DNA from: Chitinophaga pinensis
GTDB lineage: Bacteria; Bacteroidota; Bacteroidia; CAMBQF01
Reading direction: 5' to 3'
NCBI GenBank assembly: GCA_945869825.1
Contig: CAMBQF010000017.1
Span: 1-34,325, forward strand
DNA: 34,325 nt
Part shown: one piece after another, positions 17,983-26,809 of the stretch
How the letters are laid out: every line of letters starts with the position of its first letter
Position numbering within the stretch: position 1 is the first letter of the stretch
Notes under the pieces: generated by a model
The model's input: the letters and a program-made list of their open reading frames with translations, nothing else
Database searches by the model: none
Told to the model about the DNA's origin: nothing
Made by a program: the position numbers and the translations under genes

Positions 17983-19110
17983 ATGAAGGGCAAGCACCTG
18001 CATATAGTATCGTTTGATGTACCGTATCCGCCAAGCTATGGCGGGGTTATCGATGTGTACTACAAAGTGCTGGCCTTGCACCAAATGGGCATTAAGGTTA
18101 CCCTGCATTGTTTTGAGTATAAAGGCCGCCCGGCAGCGCCCGAGTTAGAAAAAATTTGCCAAAAGGTTTACTACTACCCACGCAAGGTTAGCAAGGGCTA
18201 CCTATTCAGCCCCAAGCCCTACATAGTGGTTACCCGTACGTCTGAAGAGTTGGTTACTAACTTGCTGAAAGACGAATCGCCTATATTGTTTGAAGGGCTG
18301 CATTGTACTTTTTACCTGGACGATAAACGCCTTAAAAAGCGGTTTAAAATTGTGCGCACGCATAACATAGAGCACGATTATTACGAGAACCTGGCACGGG
18401 TAGAGAAGAACCTGTTTAAGCGCTACTACTTTTTAAGCGAGTCGGCCAAACTGCGCGATTTTGAAAAGGTGCTAAAGCACGCCGACCTTATAGCGGCTAT
18501 ATCGCCCAACGATGCGGCCAACCTGGCCAAGCGCTACAAGCATGTACATAACGTAACGGCTTTCCACCCCAACAATAGCTTAACAGCAGAGCAGGGTAAA
18601 GGCAACTTTGCATTATACCATGGTAGTTTAGATGTGTCGGAGAATAATGAGGCTGCTTTGTATCTGGTAGAAAAGGTATTCAATACCTCTAAAGTGCCCT
18701 TGGTTATTGCGGGCAACAAGCCCAGCAAGCAGTTGCGCGAGGCTGTGGCCACCCACACCAATGTTAAACTGGCATCAGACGTTACTACCGAAGAAATACA
18801 TGATTTAATACGCACTGCCCACATCAATGTATTGCCTACATTCCAGGCAACGGGTATTAAGCTGAAACTGCTGGCGGCATTGTTCAATGGCCGTTTTTGT
18901 GTGGCCAATACCCCAATGGTAGAAAATACCGGGTTGGAACAACTATGTACCGTAGCCGACAACGCTGCCGATATGCGCAAAGCCATAGAGCAGTTAATGA
19001 AGAAAGACTACAACGGCGTAGATACTGCCATGCGCGAACAAAAACTCCTCCACGATTTTTCTAACCTGGAGAACGCCAAAAAGCTGGTAGGGTTGATTAG
19101 GTGGGAGTAA
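17983..19110 (+). CDS. glycosyltransferase (GT-B)
   Basis: HLHIVSFDVPYPPSYGGVIDVYYKVLAL N-domain; NEAALYLVEKVFNTSKVPLVIAGNKPS, GIKLKLLAALFNGRFCVAN C-domain. Confidence 0.82.
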   Translation: MKGKHLHIVSFDVPYPPSYGGVIDVYYKVLALHQMGIKVTLHCFEYKGRPAAPELEKICQKVYYYPRKVSKGYLFSPKPYIVVTRTSEELVTNLLKDESPILFEGLHCTFYLDDKRLKKRFKIVRTHNIEHDYYENLARVEKNLFKRYYFLSESAKLRDFEKVLKHADLIAAISPNDAANLAKRYKHVHNVTAFHPNNSLTAEQGKGNFALYHGSLDVSENNEAALYLVEKVFNTSKVPLVIAGNKPSKQLREAVATHTNVKLASDVTTEEIHDLIRTAHINVLPTFQATGIKLKLLAALFNGRFCVANTPMVENTGLEQLCTVADNAADMRKAIEQLMKKDYNGVDTAMREQKLLHDFSNLENAKKLVGLIRWE

Positions 19111-19135
19111 TAAATGAATCCTCAAAAAAAAATAT

Positions 19136-19816
19136 ATGGAATTCCTACAAAGCCCATTTGTCCAAACAATAGCAGCATTAATACTATATTTTCTTATAAA
19201 GGGTTTTTATTTAAAATACTGGGAAACTAAGGGCTCTAATCAAGCTACTAAAGAAGATATAGGTGAGATTACAAAAATTGCAGAAAATATAAAGAGTGAA
19301 CTTTCCTTATTAAATCAACATAAGTTTAGTTATAAAACGGCAGAAAGAGAAGCGCTTTTTGATTATAATAAAAAGTATTATGCTTGGTTTTATTATATGG
19401 TTAGATTTAGTTTTAGTTCTTATAGCGAAGAAAATTATTTTGAATTAGACAAGATAAATGAAGAGTTGACTAAGCGTCAATTTGAATGCGATATTGCAGA
19501 AGGCCATGCTACGCTATTTTGCCATGACGGCGAGTTTAACCGTATTAAAAAAGAGATTTCAGTTGCAATAATTAATTTTGAAAATGTATTTAGCCAATCA
19601 AAATTGAAAATAAGATATCAATATAGAATTTTTAGTATAAAAAAAGAACATAGAGAATCGTATAATATTATAGATGAGCATAATAAAATGGCAGAAGAAG
19701 TTAAAGCTATAATGAAAGAATACAGAGAGGGTTACTTGCCTTATTTTAAGCAATTTGTAAATTCAAACAGAGAAATGATTGCCTATATTAATAAGAAAAT
19801 AAAATCCGCAGAATAA
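19136..19816 (+). CDS. hypothetical membrane-anchored protein, AT-rich gene
   Basis: One N-terminal TM (PFVQTIAALILYFLIKGFYL), then ATKEDIGEITKIAENIKSELSLL and a charged helical body. Much more AT-rich than its neighbours. Confidence 0.65.
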   Translation: MEFLQSPFVQTIAALILYFLIKGFYLKYWETKGSNQATKEDIGEITKIAENIKSELSLLNQHKFSYKTAEREALFDYNKKYYAWFYYMVRFSFSSYSEENYFELDKINEELTKRQFECDIAEGHATLFCHDGEFNRIKKEISVAIINFENVFSQSKLKIRYQYRIFSIKKEHRESYNIIDEHNKMAEEVKAIMKEYREGYLPYFKQFVNSNREMIAYINKKIKSAE

Positions 19817-19860
19817 TTATAGTAATAATGATTGGGAGATTAGAAAATGGATAAATAAAT

Positions 19861-20889
19861 CTACTCCACAACCAGCTTCCCATTCCAAACATTATTAAAA
19901 TCGTTTAATACCCTTACGTGGTATAAGCCACCGGCTAAGTTGCTTGTTGGCATTTGCACAGTACCTGCGTTGCCTTGCAATGCTGCTGAATAAACTACCC
20001 TGCCTAAAGCATCTATTACCTGCACCACACCTTTGCTTTGCATGGTATAGTTAAGCATGGCAAAATCTTTTGCCGGGTTGGGGTATAGGGTAAACTTTGG
20101 AATTGTTTCTTCATTGTTGGCTGACATTAACAAAGTATTCGCACTAATAAAAACCGCAGCATCTGCAATTCCATCCCCAGCATCGGCTATTGCAAATCTT
20201 ATATTATATACAGAATCAGTAAATAATATTGCTTTTGCTTTTAAAACTGTGGTAAACCCATCAAATTGTATAGTGCCTGTTGAGGTGAACCCATCTCCAT
20301 TATTGATAAAGTAGTTAGCGTTATTTATGTTATTAATTGTTCTTACAGAAATGGGCAGGTTGGTGTCGGGCACTAGTGCTATATTAGTTAACTCTTGGTA
20401 ACCCGGCCCACTAATTAATATTGCAAAAATATCATTTACATGGTCTACGTATTCTACATATTCTTCCGAGGCAAATACAAAGCTAAATTCTATTGAATCA
20501 CCTGTTGCAGTAAAATCAAATTTAAGCACAGCCGCGTCAAATGTATTTTGCCCACAAATAGCGGTTAAAATTGAATCTCCGGATGTATTAAATCCCCCAA
20601 TAGGTTGTGTAGCGTCACCATCATTGTTAGGGCCTTTTGCTATTTGGCAATCTCCTGTTGATATAATAACCCCGGACGATAAACCTAAATTTGTATTGGT
20701 TGAAGTGAAATATCCTATTCCTCGGGTGTCTCCGGCAAATGATACGTTAATTGGTACTATACTATTAGAAAATGAGAGTGTCTGTGCAATGTTTTCTAAA
20801 GGAATATTTTGTTGTATTTGTAATTGCCCATACAACAACTGTGGTATAGCAGTAATACCAAATACTAGATATAATAGAAGCTTAGGCAT
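19861..20889 (-). CDS. choice-of-anchor L domain protein with T9SS type A sorting domain
   Basis: FDAAVLKFDFTATGDSIEFSFVFASEEYVEYVDHVNDIFAILISGPG; C-terminal FTLYPNPAKDFAMLNYTM...GGLYHVRVLNDFNNVWNGKLVVE. Confidence 0.88.
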   Translation of the reverse strand: MPKLLLYLVFGITAIPQLLYGQLQIQQNIPLENIAQTLSFSNSIVPINVSFAGDTRGIGYFTSTNTNLGLSSGVIISTGDCQIAKGPNNDGDATQPIGGFNTSGDSILTAICGQNTFDAAVLKFDFTATGDSIEFSFVFASEEYVEYVDHVNDIFAILISGPGYQELTNIALVPDTNLPISVRTINNINNANYFINNGDGFTSTGTIQFDGFTTVLKAKAILFTDSVYNIRFAIADAGDGIADAAVFISANTLLMSANNEETIPKFTLYPNPAKDFAMLNYTMQSKGVVQVIDALGRVVYSAALQGNAGTVQMPTSNLAGGLYHVRVLNDFNNVWNGKLVVE

Positions 20890-20994
20890 ATTAGTTTTTT
20901 TTGTGTGAACGGAGCAAAGCGACTTTTAGTATATTTCCCATTTTACTATCACATTCCAAAAGCACTGTTACATGTTAATCTTGCTAACCAAAGC

Positions 20995-21900
20995 CTACAA
21001 CACCGCCTCGATAATATTAAACCACAGACACGTAGTAATAAAGGATAGTACAATACTCACCCCGATAATCAGGTTGGCAAGCCGTGGGTTTATGCCGTAA
21101 ACATCGGCCAGCACACCTACAGATAAAAGCACAGGCATCGATGCTTCAAATACAGCAATCTTAGAAATCATCCCGCTATAGCCTAGCGCTAATACAACGC
21201 TCAGTATTAGTATTGGCGCTAATACTAGCTTATAGGTAAGCACGGCCGCAATGGGTTTCAGCTGTTCGCGCCAGCCGGTAAACGAAAGTTGGAGCCCGAT
21301 AGAAAACAGCGCCAGCGGGGCAATGGTAGTAGCCAGTATGTTAAAAAAAGGCGACAGTGGGGTTACATCTATAAACCGTGGGATGGTTAATGCGGCCACA
21401 CACCCTACAAATGGAGGGAACAGAAATATCTTTTTTGCAACCTGGGCTAAGGGGATAGACCCTTTTCCGCTGGCACGCAGGGCAATAATTATCCCCCCAA
21501 CCGAAAAGAGCATAAACGTAACCTGGTCGCAGATAATGGCGATACTCAGCACCTTTTCGCCATAGTAAGCCATAATAAGCGGAAAGCCCACAAACGATGT
21601 ATTGCTAAGACCGGAAGTTAGCTGTAGCACCCCATAATTCGCATCGGTAGGTTTTAGTTTGATGGATATGATACGCGCAAAAATTAATGCGCCCACAAAA
21701 ATAATAATAGGGGAGAAGGCGGGGATAAGCAGTTCGCTCGTCCAGTTTATATAAGGCAGGTATTTAAACGATACGGCAGGCAATGCCAGATTTATAATCC
21801 ACGCGTTGATGCCCTTATGCGCATCTGCCGGCACCAGCTTGCGGTAGCGGAACAATACCCCCGCCAGTATACAAAACCCAATCAGTACAAAGTTCGCCAT
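20995..21900 (-). CDS. AEC (auxin efflux carrier) family transporter
   Basis: About ten TM helices; INAWIINLALPAVSFKYL, LTSGLSNTSFVGFPLIMAYYG typical of AEC permeases. Confidence 0.85.
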   Translation of the reverse strand: MANFVLIGFCILAGVLFRYRKLVPADAHKGINAWIINLALPAVSFKYLPYINWTSELLIPAFSPIIIFVGALIFARIISIKLKPTDANYGVLQLTSGLSNTSFVGFPLIMAYYGEKVLSIAIICDQVTFMLFSVGGIIIALRASGKGSIPLAQVAKKIFLFPPFVGCVAALTIPRFIDVTPLSPFFNILATTIAPLALFSIGLQLSFTGWREQLKPIAAVLTYKLVLAPILILSVVLALGYSGMISKIAVFEASMPVLLSVGVLADVYGINPRLANLIIGVSIVLSFITTCLWFNIIEAVL

Positions 21901-21924
21901 TAAAAACTCATAGTAATAGTTTAG

Positions 21925-21956
21925 CCTCTCTCCTTGAGAGAGGGGTTGGGGTGAGG
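21925..21956. repeat. G/C-rich hairpin repeat element
   Basis: CCTCTCTC-CTT-GAGAGAGG perfect 8-bp hairpin followed by GGTTGGGGTGAGG; related to 8824-8857. Confidence 0.7.
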
Positions 21957-21957
21957 T

Positions 21958-22635
21958 CTAATCCAGCAACTTAGAGTCCAGCACCAAACCGTTGTCTACC
22001 TTAAGAGTGCGGGCGGTAAAGCGTTTAAATAATGAATAGTCGTGCGTAGCCATTATTACCGTTTTGCCACTGTTTTTAATCTCAATAAACAGCTTTACTA
22101 TTTCTTCTGATGTTTCAGGGTCAAGGTTACCCGTTGGCTCATCGGCCAAAATAATATCGGGGTTATTTAGCAAGGCGCGGGCTACGGCTACACGCTGCTG
22201 CTCCCCGCCCGACAGTTCATGCGGCATTTTATGGCCTTTGCTCCCTAAATGGATTTTTTCTAAAACTTCTACTATTCTAAAGTCAATATCCTGCTTGTTT
22301 TTCCAACCCGTGGCACGTAGTACAAACTCCAGGTTAGCATTCACCGACCGGTCAGACAGTAATTGAAAATCCTGAAAAACAATGCCCAGCTTACGGCGCA
22401 AAAACGGAACCTCTTTGCGTTTTAGCCCTTCTATCTGGTAGCCTGCCACCATGGCGTTGCCGCTATGGGGTGCAATCTCGCCATACAAAACCTTTAGCAG
22501 GCTGCTTTTGCCGCTGCCTGTTTTGCCAATAAGGTATAAAAACTCACCCCGCTCAATGGTAATGTTAATGTCTTTCAAAACCACATTAGGCCCTTGGGCA
22601 ACACTCAGGTTTTTCAGTTCAATTACGTTTTGCAT
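21958..22635 (-). CDS. ftsE: ABC transporter ATP-binding protein, FtsE-like
   Basis: Walker [17 protein letters not shown], signature [43 protein letters not shown] typical of FtsE. Confidence 0.85.
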   Translation of the reverse strand: MQNVIELKNLSVAQGPNVVLKDINITIERGEFLYLIGKTGSGKSSLLKVLYGEIAPHSGNAMVAGYQIEGLKRKEVPFLRRKLGIVFQDFQLLSDRSVNANLEFVLRATGWKNKQDIDFRIVEVLEKIHLGSKGHKMPHELSGGEQQRVAVARALLNNPDIILADEPTGNLDPETSEEIVKLFIEIKNSGKTVIMATHDYSLFKRFTARTLKVDNGLVLDSKLLD

Positions 22636-22638
22636 ACC

Positions 22639-22842
22639 TTAAAGGTCTATCTTTTCTATTTTGCCAAAGGGCAGGCCTGCGGCAATTTCCATAATCTTTT
22701 CCAACTTATCACCAAGCCCAATGCGCTCAAGCGATTTGTCGGGCCTGTCCAGCCTGAAATATGCTTTTAACGTAAAGTCGTCTCCCCGCAACTGTATATA
22801 GTCGGGTATTTTGGCGGTGCCCTTTATTTTTAAAATATACAT
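22639..22842 (-). CDS. small protein of unknown function adjacent to ftsE
   Basis: MYILKIKGTAKIPDYIQLRGDDFTLKAYFRLDRPDKSLERIGLGDKLEKIMEIAAGLPFGKIEKIDL; stop lies 3 bp before the ftsE start. Internal ATG at 22842 seems the better start than 22866. Confidence 0.65.
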   Translation of the reverse strand: MYILKIKGTAKIPDYIQLRGDDFTLKAYFRLDRPDKSLERIGLGDKLEKIMEIAAGLPFGKIEKIDL

Positions 22843-22953
22843 CAGCGCAAAATTAGCTAATTGCATTTAATAGTGTGGTAATATTTAAACAGTTATCTTT
22901 ATACTATAAAATAATCCAAACAAAAGCCCTCGTTACACGTTAAATATTGCAGT

Positions 22954-24075
22954 ATGAAAGTTAAGAAAATTAATATTGTAAGCTTTGCCCCTAAAGGGCA
23001 TAACAGCTTTTTAGACACCGTGGCTGAACGTGCAAAGGCATATTTCGAAACACATAATATTTCGCCCTATGCCAATGCGGGCATGTGGGTAAAAACCATT
23101 ATAATGCTTACCCTTTATTTTGCCCCTATAGTGCTTATTATAACAGGGGTAGCATCGGTTAGTGGCTGGCTGTTTTTTGGCCTTTGGTTTATTATGGCTA
23201 TCGGGTTAATAGGTATCGGCACATCAGTAATGCACGATGCAAACCACGGCACCTATTCTCCCAACAAAAAAGTAAATAGGTTTATTGGGTACGTATTGGA
23301 GGCTGTTGGTGGTTTTTCTATCAATTGGAAAATACAACACAACGTGTTGCATCATACCTATACCAATATTGATGGGCTGGATGAAGATATTGAAAGTGTG
23401 GTTTTTCTGCGCCTCTCGCCACGCCAGCCGTTGTATTGGTTCCACCGCTACCAGTTCCTATACATCTGGTTCTTCTATTCAATTATGACTCTTTATTGGA
23501 TGACCGCAAAAGACTTTGTACAGGTTTTCCGTTATAAGCGCAAAGACCTGCTTATAAAGCAACGCACCACCCTTAAAAAGGCCGTTTTTAGCCTTACTTT
23601 GTACAAAATTTTCTACTACGGGTACATTATTGTGTTGCCTATCCTTTTCTCGGGTATGCCATGGTATTATGTAATATTTGGCTTTATGCTGATGCATTTT
23701 GTTACCGGTTTGTTCCTTTCGTGCGTATTTCAACCCGCACACGTCATGGAAACATCGGGCTATGCAGCTCCGGTGGTTAAAGAGGATAGTAAACACAAAA
23801 TGGAAGACACCTGGGCGATACATGAAATGGAGAATACCGCCAATTTTGCCCCTAAAAACCGCTTGCTGTCATGGTTTATTGGTGGCTTAAACTTTCAGAT
23901 AGAGCACCATTTGTTTACCCGTGTATGCCATGTGCATTATCGTAAACTAGCGCCTATAGTGCAGCAAACCGCCCGCGAGTTTAATGTGCCCTACCATGTG
24001 CAGCCAACATTTCGCCGCGCTCTCTGGGAACATGCCAAAATGCTGAGGAAGCTGGGTAAGCAACAATCGTTGTAA
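22954..24075 (+). CDS. fatty acid desaturase family protein
   Basis: Three histidine boxes: HDANHGTYS, HNVLHHTY, QIEHHLF; multiple TM helices. Confidence 0.92.
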   Translation: MKVKKINIVSFAPKGHNSFLDTVAERAKAYFETHNISPYANAGMWVKTIIMLTLYFAPIVLIITGVASVSGWLFFGLWFIMAIGLIGIGTSVMHDANHGTYSPNKKVNRFIGYVLEAVGGFSINWKIQHNVLHHTYTNIDGLDEDIESVVFLRLSPRQPLYWFHRYQFLYIWFFYSIMTLYWMTAKDFVQVFRYKRKDLLIKQRTTLKKAVFSLTLYKIFYYGYIIVLPILFSGMPWYYVIFGFMLMHFVTGLFLSCVFQPAHVMETSGYAAPVVKEDSKHKMEDTWAIHEMENTANFAPKNRLLSWFIGGLNFQIEHHLFTRVCHVHYRKLAPIVQQTAREFNVPYHVQPTFRRALWEHAKMLRKLGKQQSL

Positions 24076-24106
24076 ATAGAATAATTATAATATATAACCT
24101 TTGTTT

Positions 24107-24126
24107 CAGTGCATTTTAATGCACTG
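24107..24126. promoter_or_regulatory. 20-bp palindrome, candidate operator
   Basis: CAGTGCATT-TT-AATGCACTG, perfect 9-bp arms, upstream of the GAPDH promoter-like element; no T-tract following in either orientation. Confidence 0.45.
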
Positions 24127-24199
24127 GTAAAAAAATTGTATATTCTGATCTTTGCCAAAAAACTGTCCCCTAACCCCCATACACTACACCCTTTTTTTA

Positions 24200-24207
24200 T
24201 ACCTTTG
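24200..24207 (+). promoter_or_regulatory. Bacteroidota -7 element TACCTTTG
   Basis: Exact TAnnTTTG, 32 nt upstream of the ATG at 24239. Confidence 0.55.
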
Positions 24208-24238
24208 CTATCCTAAAACAATACACCCTATATATCTA

Positions 24239-25717
24239 ATGGAAAGCAATACAGCAACGTTGGCCACCGAGTTGGGCAACTACGAGAGCCAGCTTAATGG
24301 TTGGATTGGACAGGAAAAATCGGCCGTGCAGGTTATTAGCAACGTTAGCCACTTGTGGTTAGACAAATCGGTAGAATTGGTTGTGTTCCGCAACCAGTTG
24401 GTAAACCGAAGTGTAAGCGAGGTTTTAAACCTTATGGACTATGCCCGTAATTTTGTTGGTAAACCCATCACTATCAATGATGTATTAACCCTTTCGGGCG
24501 AGTTGTTGAAAATAGATATTGCCCCTTCTCGCCTTGATATTGGCCGCCTGGCTGCCGAGTGGGTTACAGAAGGAACTGCTTTTGCTTCGGCTGCCGAGTT
24601 TTTAGGCGCTAAGCTTGCTGGTTTTGTAGGCAATACATCGGCCACGCTTACCCCAAAAGATGTAGTTTTGTATGGTTTTGGTCGTATTGGCCGTTTAGCC
24701 GCCCGCGAACTTATTACGCAGGCCGGCAAAGGCGAGCAATTGCGTTTACGCGCCATTGTTACCCGTTCGCTATCTAAAGATGATATTGAAAAGCGTGCCG
24801 ACCTTTTACGTAACGATTCTATCCATGGGCCATTCCCCGGCACCATTACAGCCGATGTTGAAAATAGCGCCCTGATAATTAACGGGCATACCGTTAAATT
24901 AATTGCTGCAAAAACCCCCGATAGTGTTGATTACGAAGCGCACGGTATTACCAACGCTTTAGTAATTGATAACACAGGCGTTTACCGCGACCGCGAAGGC
25001 CTTGGTCTTCACCTTAAGTCTAAAGGCATCAGCCAGGTGCTTTTAACGGCTCCGGGCAAAGGCGATGTTCCTAACATCGTTCACGGTGTAAACCACCTAA
25101 ACCATCCTGCAGATAGCGACCAGATTTTCTCTGCCGCATCGTGTACCACCAACGCCATCATTCCTATCCTTAAAGTGGTAGAAGAAAGCGTAGGTATTGA
25201 CAATGGCCACTTAGAAACCATCCACTCATACACCAACGACCAAAACCTGCTTGATAACTACCACGCAAAATACCGCCGTGGCCGTTCTGCAGCGTTGAAC
25301 ATGGTAATTACTGAGACGGGTGCTGATAGCGCTATTAAAAAGGTTCTTCCGGTGCTTTCGGGCAAGCTTACCGCTAACTCGGTACGCGTACCAACCCCCG
25401 ATGTATCGTTGGTTATCCTTAGCCTTAACCTAAGGGATAAAACCAGCAAAGACGAACTTAACGCTATATTGAAAAAAGCCGCTTTAGAAGGCGATTTAGT
25501 TGAGCAAATACAATATTCAATTTCAAACGAATTGGTGTCAAGCGACCTTATTGGCAACCCTTGCGCTTCTATTGTAGACAGCCCTGCCACCATTGTTTCA
25601 GCCGACGGTAAACGTGCCGTGTTATACATTTGGTATGATAACGAATATGGCTACACCCGCCAGGTAATGCGCCTAAGCAAATACCTAAGCAAGGTAGTGC
25701 GCATGACATACTATTAG
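24239..25717 (+). CDS. gap: glyceraldehyde-3-phosphate dehydrogenase, long form with N-terminal extension
   Basis: VVLYGFGRIGRLAARELI, SAASCTTNAIIPILKVVEE, TIHSYTNDQNLLDNYH, YIWYDNEYGYTRQVMRL; ~130 aa precede the Rossmann motif. ATG at 24239 (MESNTATLATELGN). Confidence 0.92.
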   Translation: MESNTATLATELGNYESQLNGWIGQEKSAVQVISNVSHLWLDKSVELVVFRNQLVNRSVSEVLNLMDYARNFVGKPITINDVLTLSGELLKIDIAPSRLDIGRLAAEWVTEGTAFASAAEFLGAKLAGFVGNTSATLTPKDVVLYGFGRIGRLAARELITQAGKGEQLRLRAIVTRSLSKDDIEKRADLLRNDSIHGPFPGTITADVENSALIINGHTVKLIAAKTPDSVDYEAHGITNALVIDNTGVYRDREGLGLHLKSKGISQVLLTAPGKGDVPNIVHGVNHLNHPADSDQIFSAASCTTNAIIPILKVVEESVGIDNGHLETIHSYTNDQNLLDNYHAKYRRGRSAALNMVITETGADSAIKKVLPVLSGKLTANSVRVPTPDVSLVILSLNLRDKTSKDELNAILKKAALEGDLVEQIQYSISNELVSSDLIGNPCASIVDSPATIVSADGKRAVLYIWYDNEYGYTRQVMRLSKYLSKVVRMTYY

Positions 25718-25736
25718 TAGTTAGCTATTTTTAATT

Positions 25737-25770
25737 GAAAAGCCCCCGCAGCAATGTCGGGGCTTTTTTT
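25737..25770 (+). terminator. rho-independent-like terminator after gap
   Basis: AAAAGCCCCCGCAGCAATGTCGGGGCTTTTTTT: GC stem plus T tract. Confidence 0.8.
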
Positions 25771-25832
25771 GTGACCTATGTTAATCTTTGTAATTAGAAG
25801 AATTGCATACATTTAGCAAAAACAAATTCAAT

Positions 25833-26705
25833 ATGGCAGCATACACAGAACCAATGTTAAAAGAGGGCTCTTTAAAGGGCAAAACCATAATAGTAACCGG
25901 TGGCGGTACCGGCCTTGGCAAAAGCATGACCAAGTATTTTTTAGAGCTTGGCGCCAACGTTACCATTGCCAGCCGTAAACTGGATGTGATAGAAGCTACA
26001 GCCGAAGAGCTGCGTAAAGAAACAGGTGGTAACATTCTTGGCCTTGCATGCGATGTACGCAAGTACGATGAGGTAGAGGCCATGATTGCCAAAACAAAAG
26101 AAACGTTTGGATATGTTGATGTACTGGTAAACAACGCGGCGGGCAACTTTATCAGTCCTACCGAAAGGCTTAGCCACAAGGGTTTTGATGTGGTGGTAGA
26201 TATTGTACTTAAAGGAAGTTATAACTGCACCCTTGCCTTAGGCAAAATGTGGATAGCCGATAAAAAGCCGGGCAATGTATTAAGTATTGTTACTACTTAT
26301 GCGTGGACAGGTTCGGGCTATGTTGTTCCATCGGCTGTTGCTAAGGCCGGTGTGTTAGGTTTAACACGCTCATTGGCGGCAGAGTGGGGGCGTAAAGGCA
26401 TCCGCTTAAATGCTATTGCCCCGGGGCCATTCCCTACGCAGGGTGCATGGCAACGTTTGTTCCCTGAGGATTTGGCTAACGAGATTGACCCGCTAAAACG
26501 CATACCGCTGGGCCGCTTTGGCGAGCACCAGGAACTGGCCAACCTGGCCGCTTACTTAGTATCTGACTATTCAGCTTATATGAATGGTGAGGTGGTTACT
26601 ATTGATGGCGGCGAGTGGATACACGGCGCAGGTGAGTTTACCAACCTGGGTGCTGTGCCCGATGAGATGTGGGACGTAATTGAAAAAGCGACTAGGGGGA
26701 AATAA
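25833..26705 (+). CDS. SDR family oxidoreductase (2,4-dienoyl-CoA reductase-like)
   Basis: KTIIVTGGGTGLGKSMTKYFLELGANVTIASR, NNAAGNF, RLNAIAPGPFPTQGAWQRL; ATG at 25833. Confidence 0.85.
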   Translation: MAAYTEPMLKEGSLKGKTIIVTGGGTGLGKSMTKYFLELGANVTIASRKLDVIEATAEELRKETGGNILGLACDVRKYDEVEAMIAKTKETFGYVDVLVNNAAGNFISPTERLSHKGFDVVVDIVLKGSYNCTLALGKMWIADKKPGNVLSIVTTYAWTGSGYVVPSAVAKAGVLGLTRSLAAEWGRKGIRLNAIAPGPFPTQGAWQRLFPEDLANEIDPLKRIPLGRFGEHQELANLAAYLVSDYSAYMNGEVVTIDGGEWIHGAGEFTNLGAVPDEMWDVIEKATRGK

Positions 26706-26754
26706 ACGTCATTCGAGAAAGGACATCTTTTGAAGCAATCTCAACCCCAAAATA

Positions 26755-26790
26755 AAAAATCCCCGAGACAATACTGTTTCGGGGATTTTT
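26755..26790. terminator. bidirectional terminator between convergent SDR and thioesterase genes
   Basis: AAAAATCCCCGA...TCGGGGATTTTT perfect 12-bp stem with A and T tracts. Confidence 0.82.
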
Positions 26791-26809
26791 AATAGCTATC
26801 AGCTACAAG

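Noticed and set aside
19114-19136. Alternative start and poly-A slippage before the 19136 gene (ATGAATCCTCAAAAAAAAATATATGG)
   Set aside because: The upstream ATG frame stops after ~19 codons; the ATG at 19136 already gives a good TM N-terminus, so slippage is unnecessary.
24107-24126. Palindrome read as a rho-independent terminator for the desaturase gene
   Set aside because: It is followed by GTAAAAAAA on the + strand, and on the minus strand the T run precedes instead of following the stem, so no terminator T tract exists.
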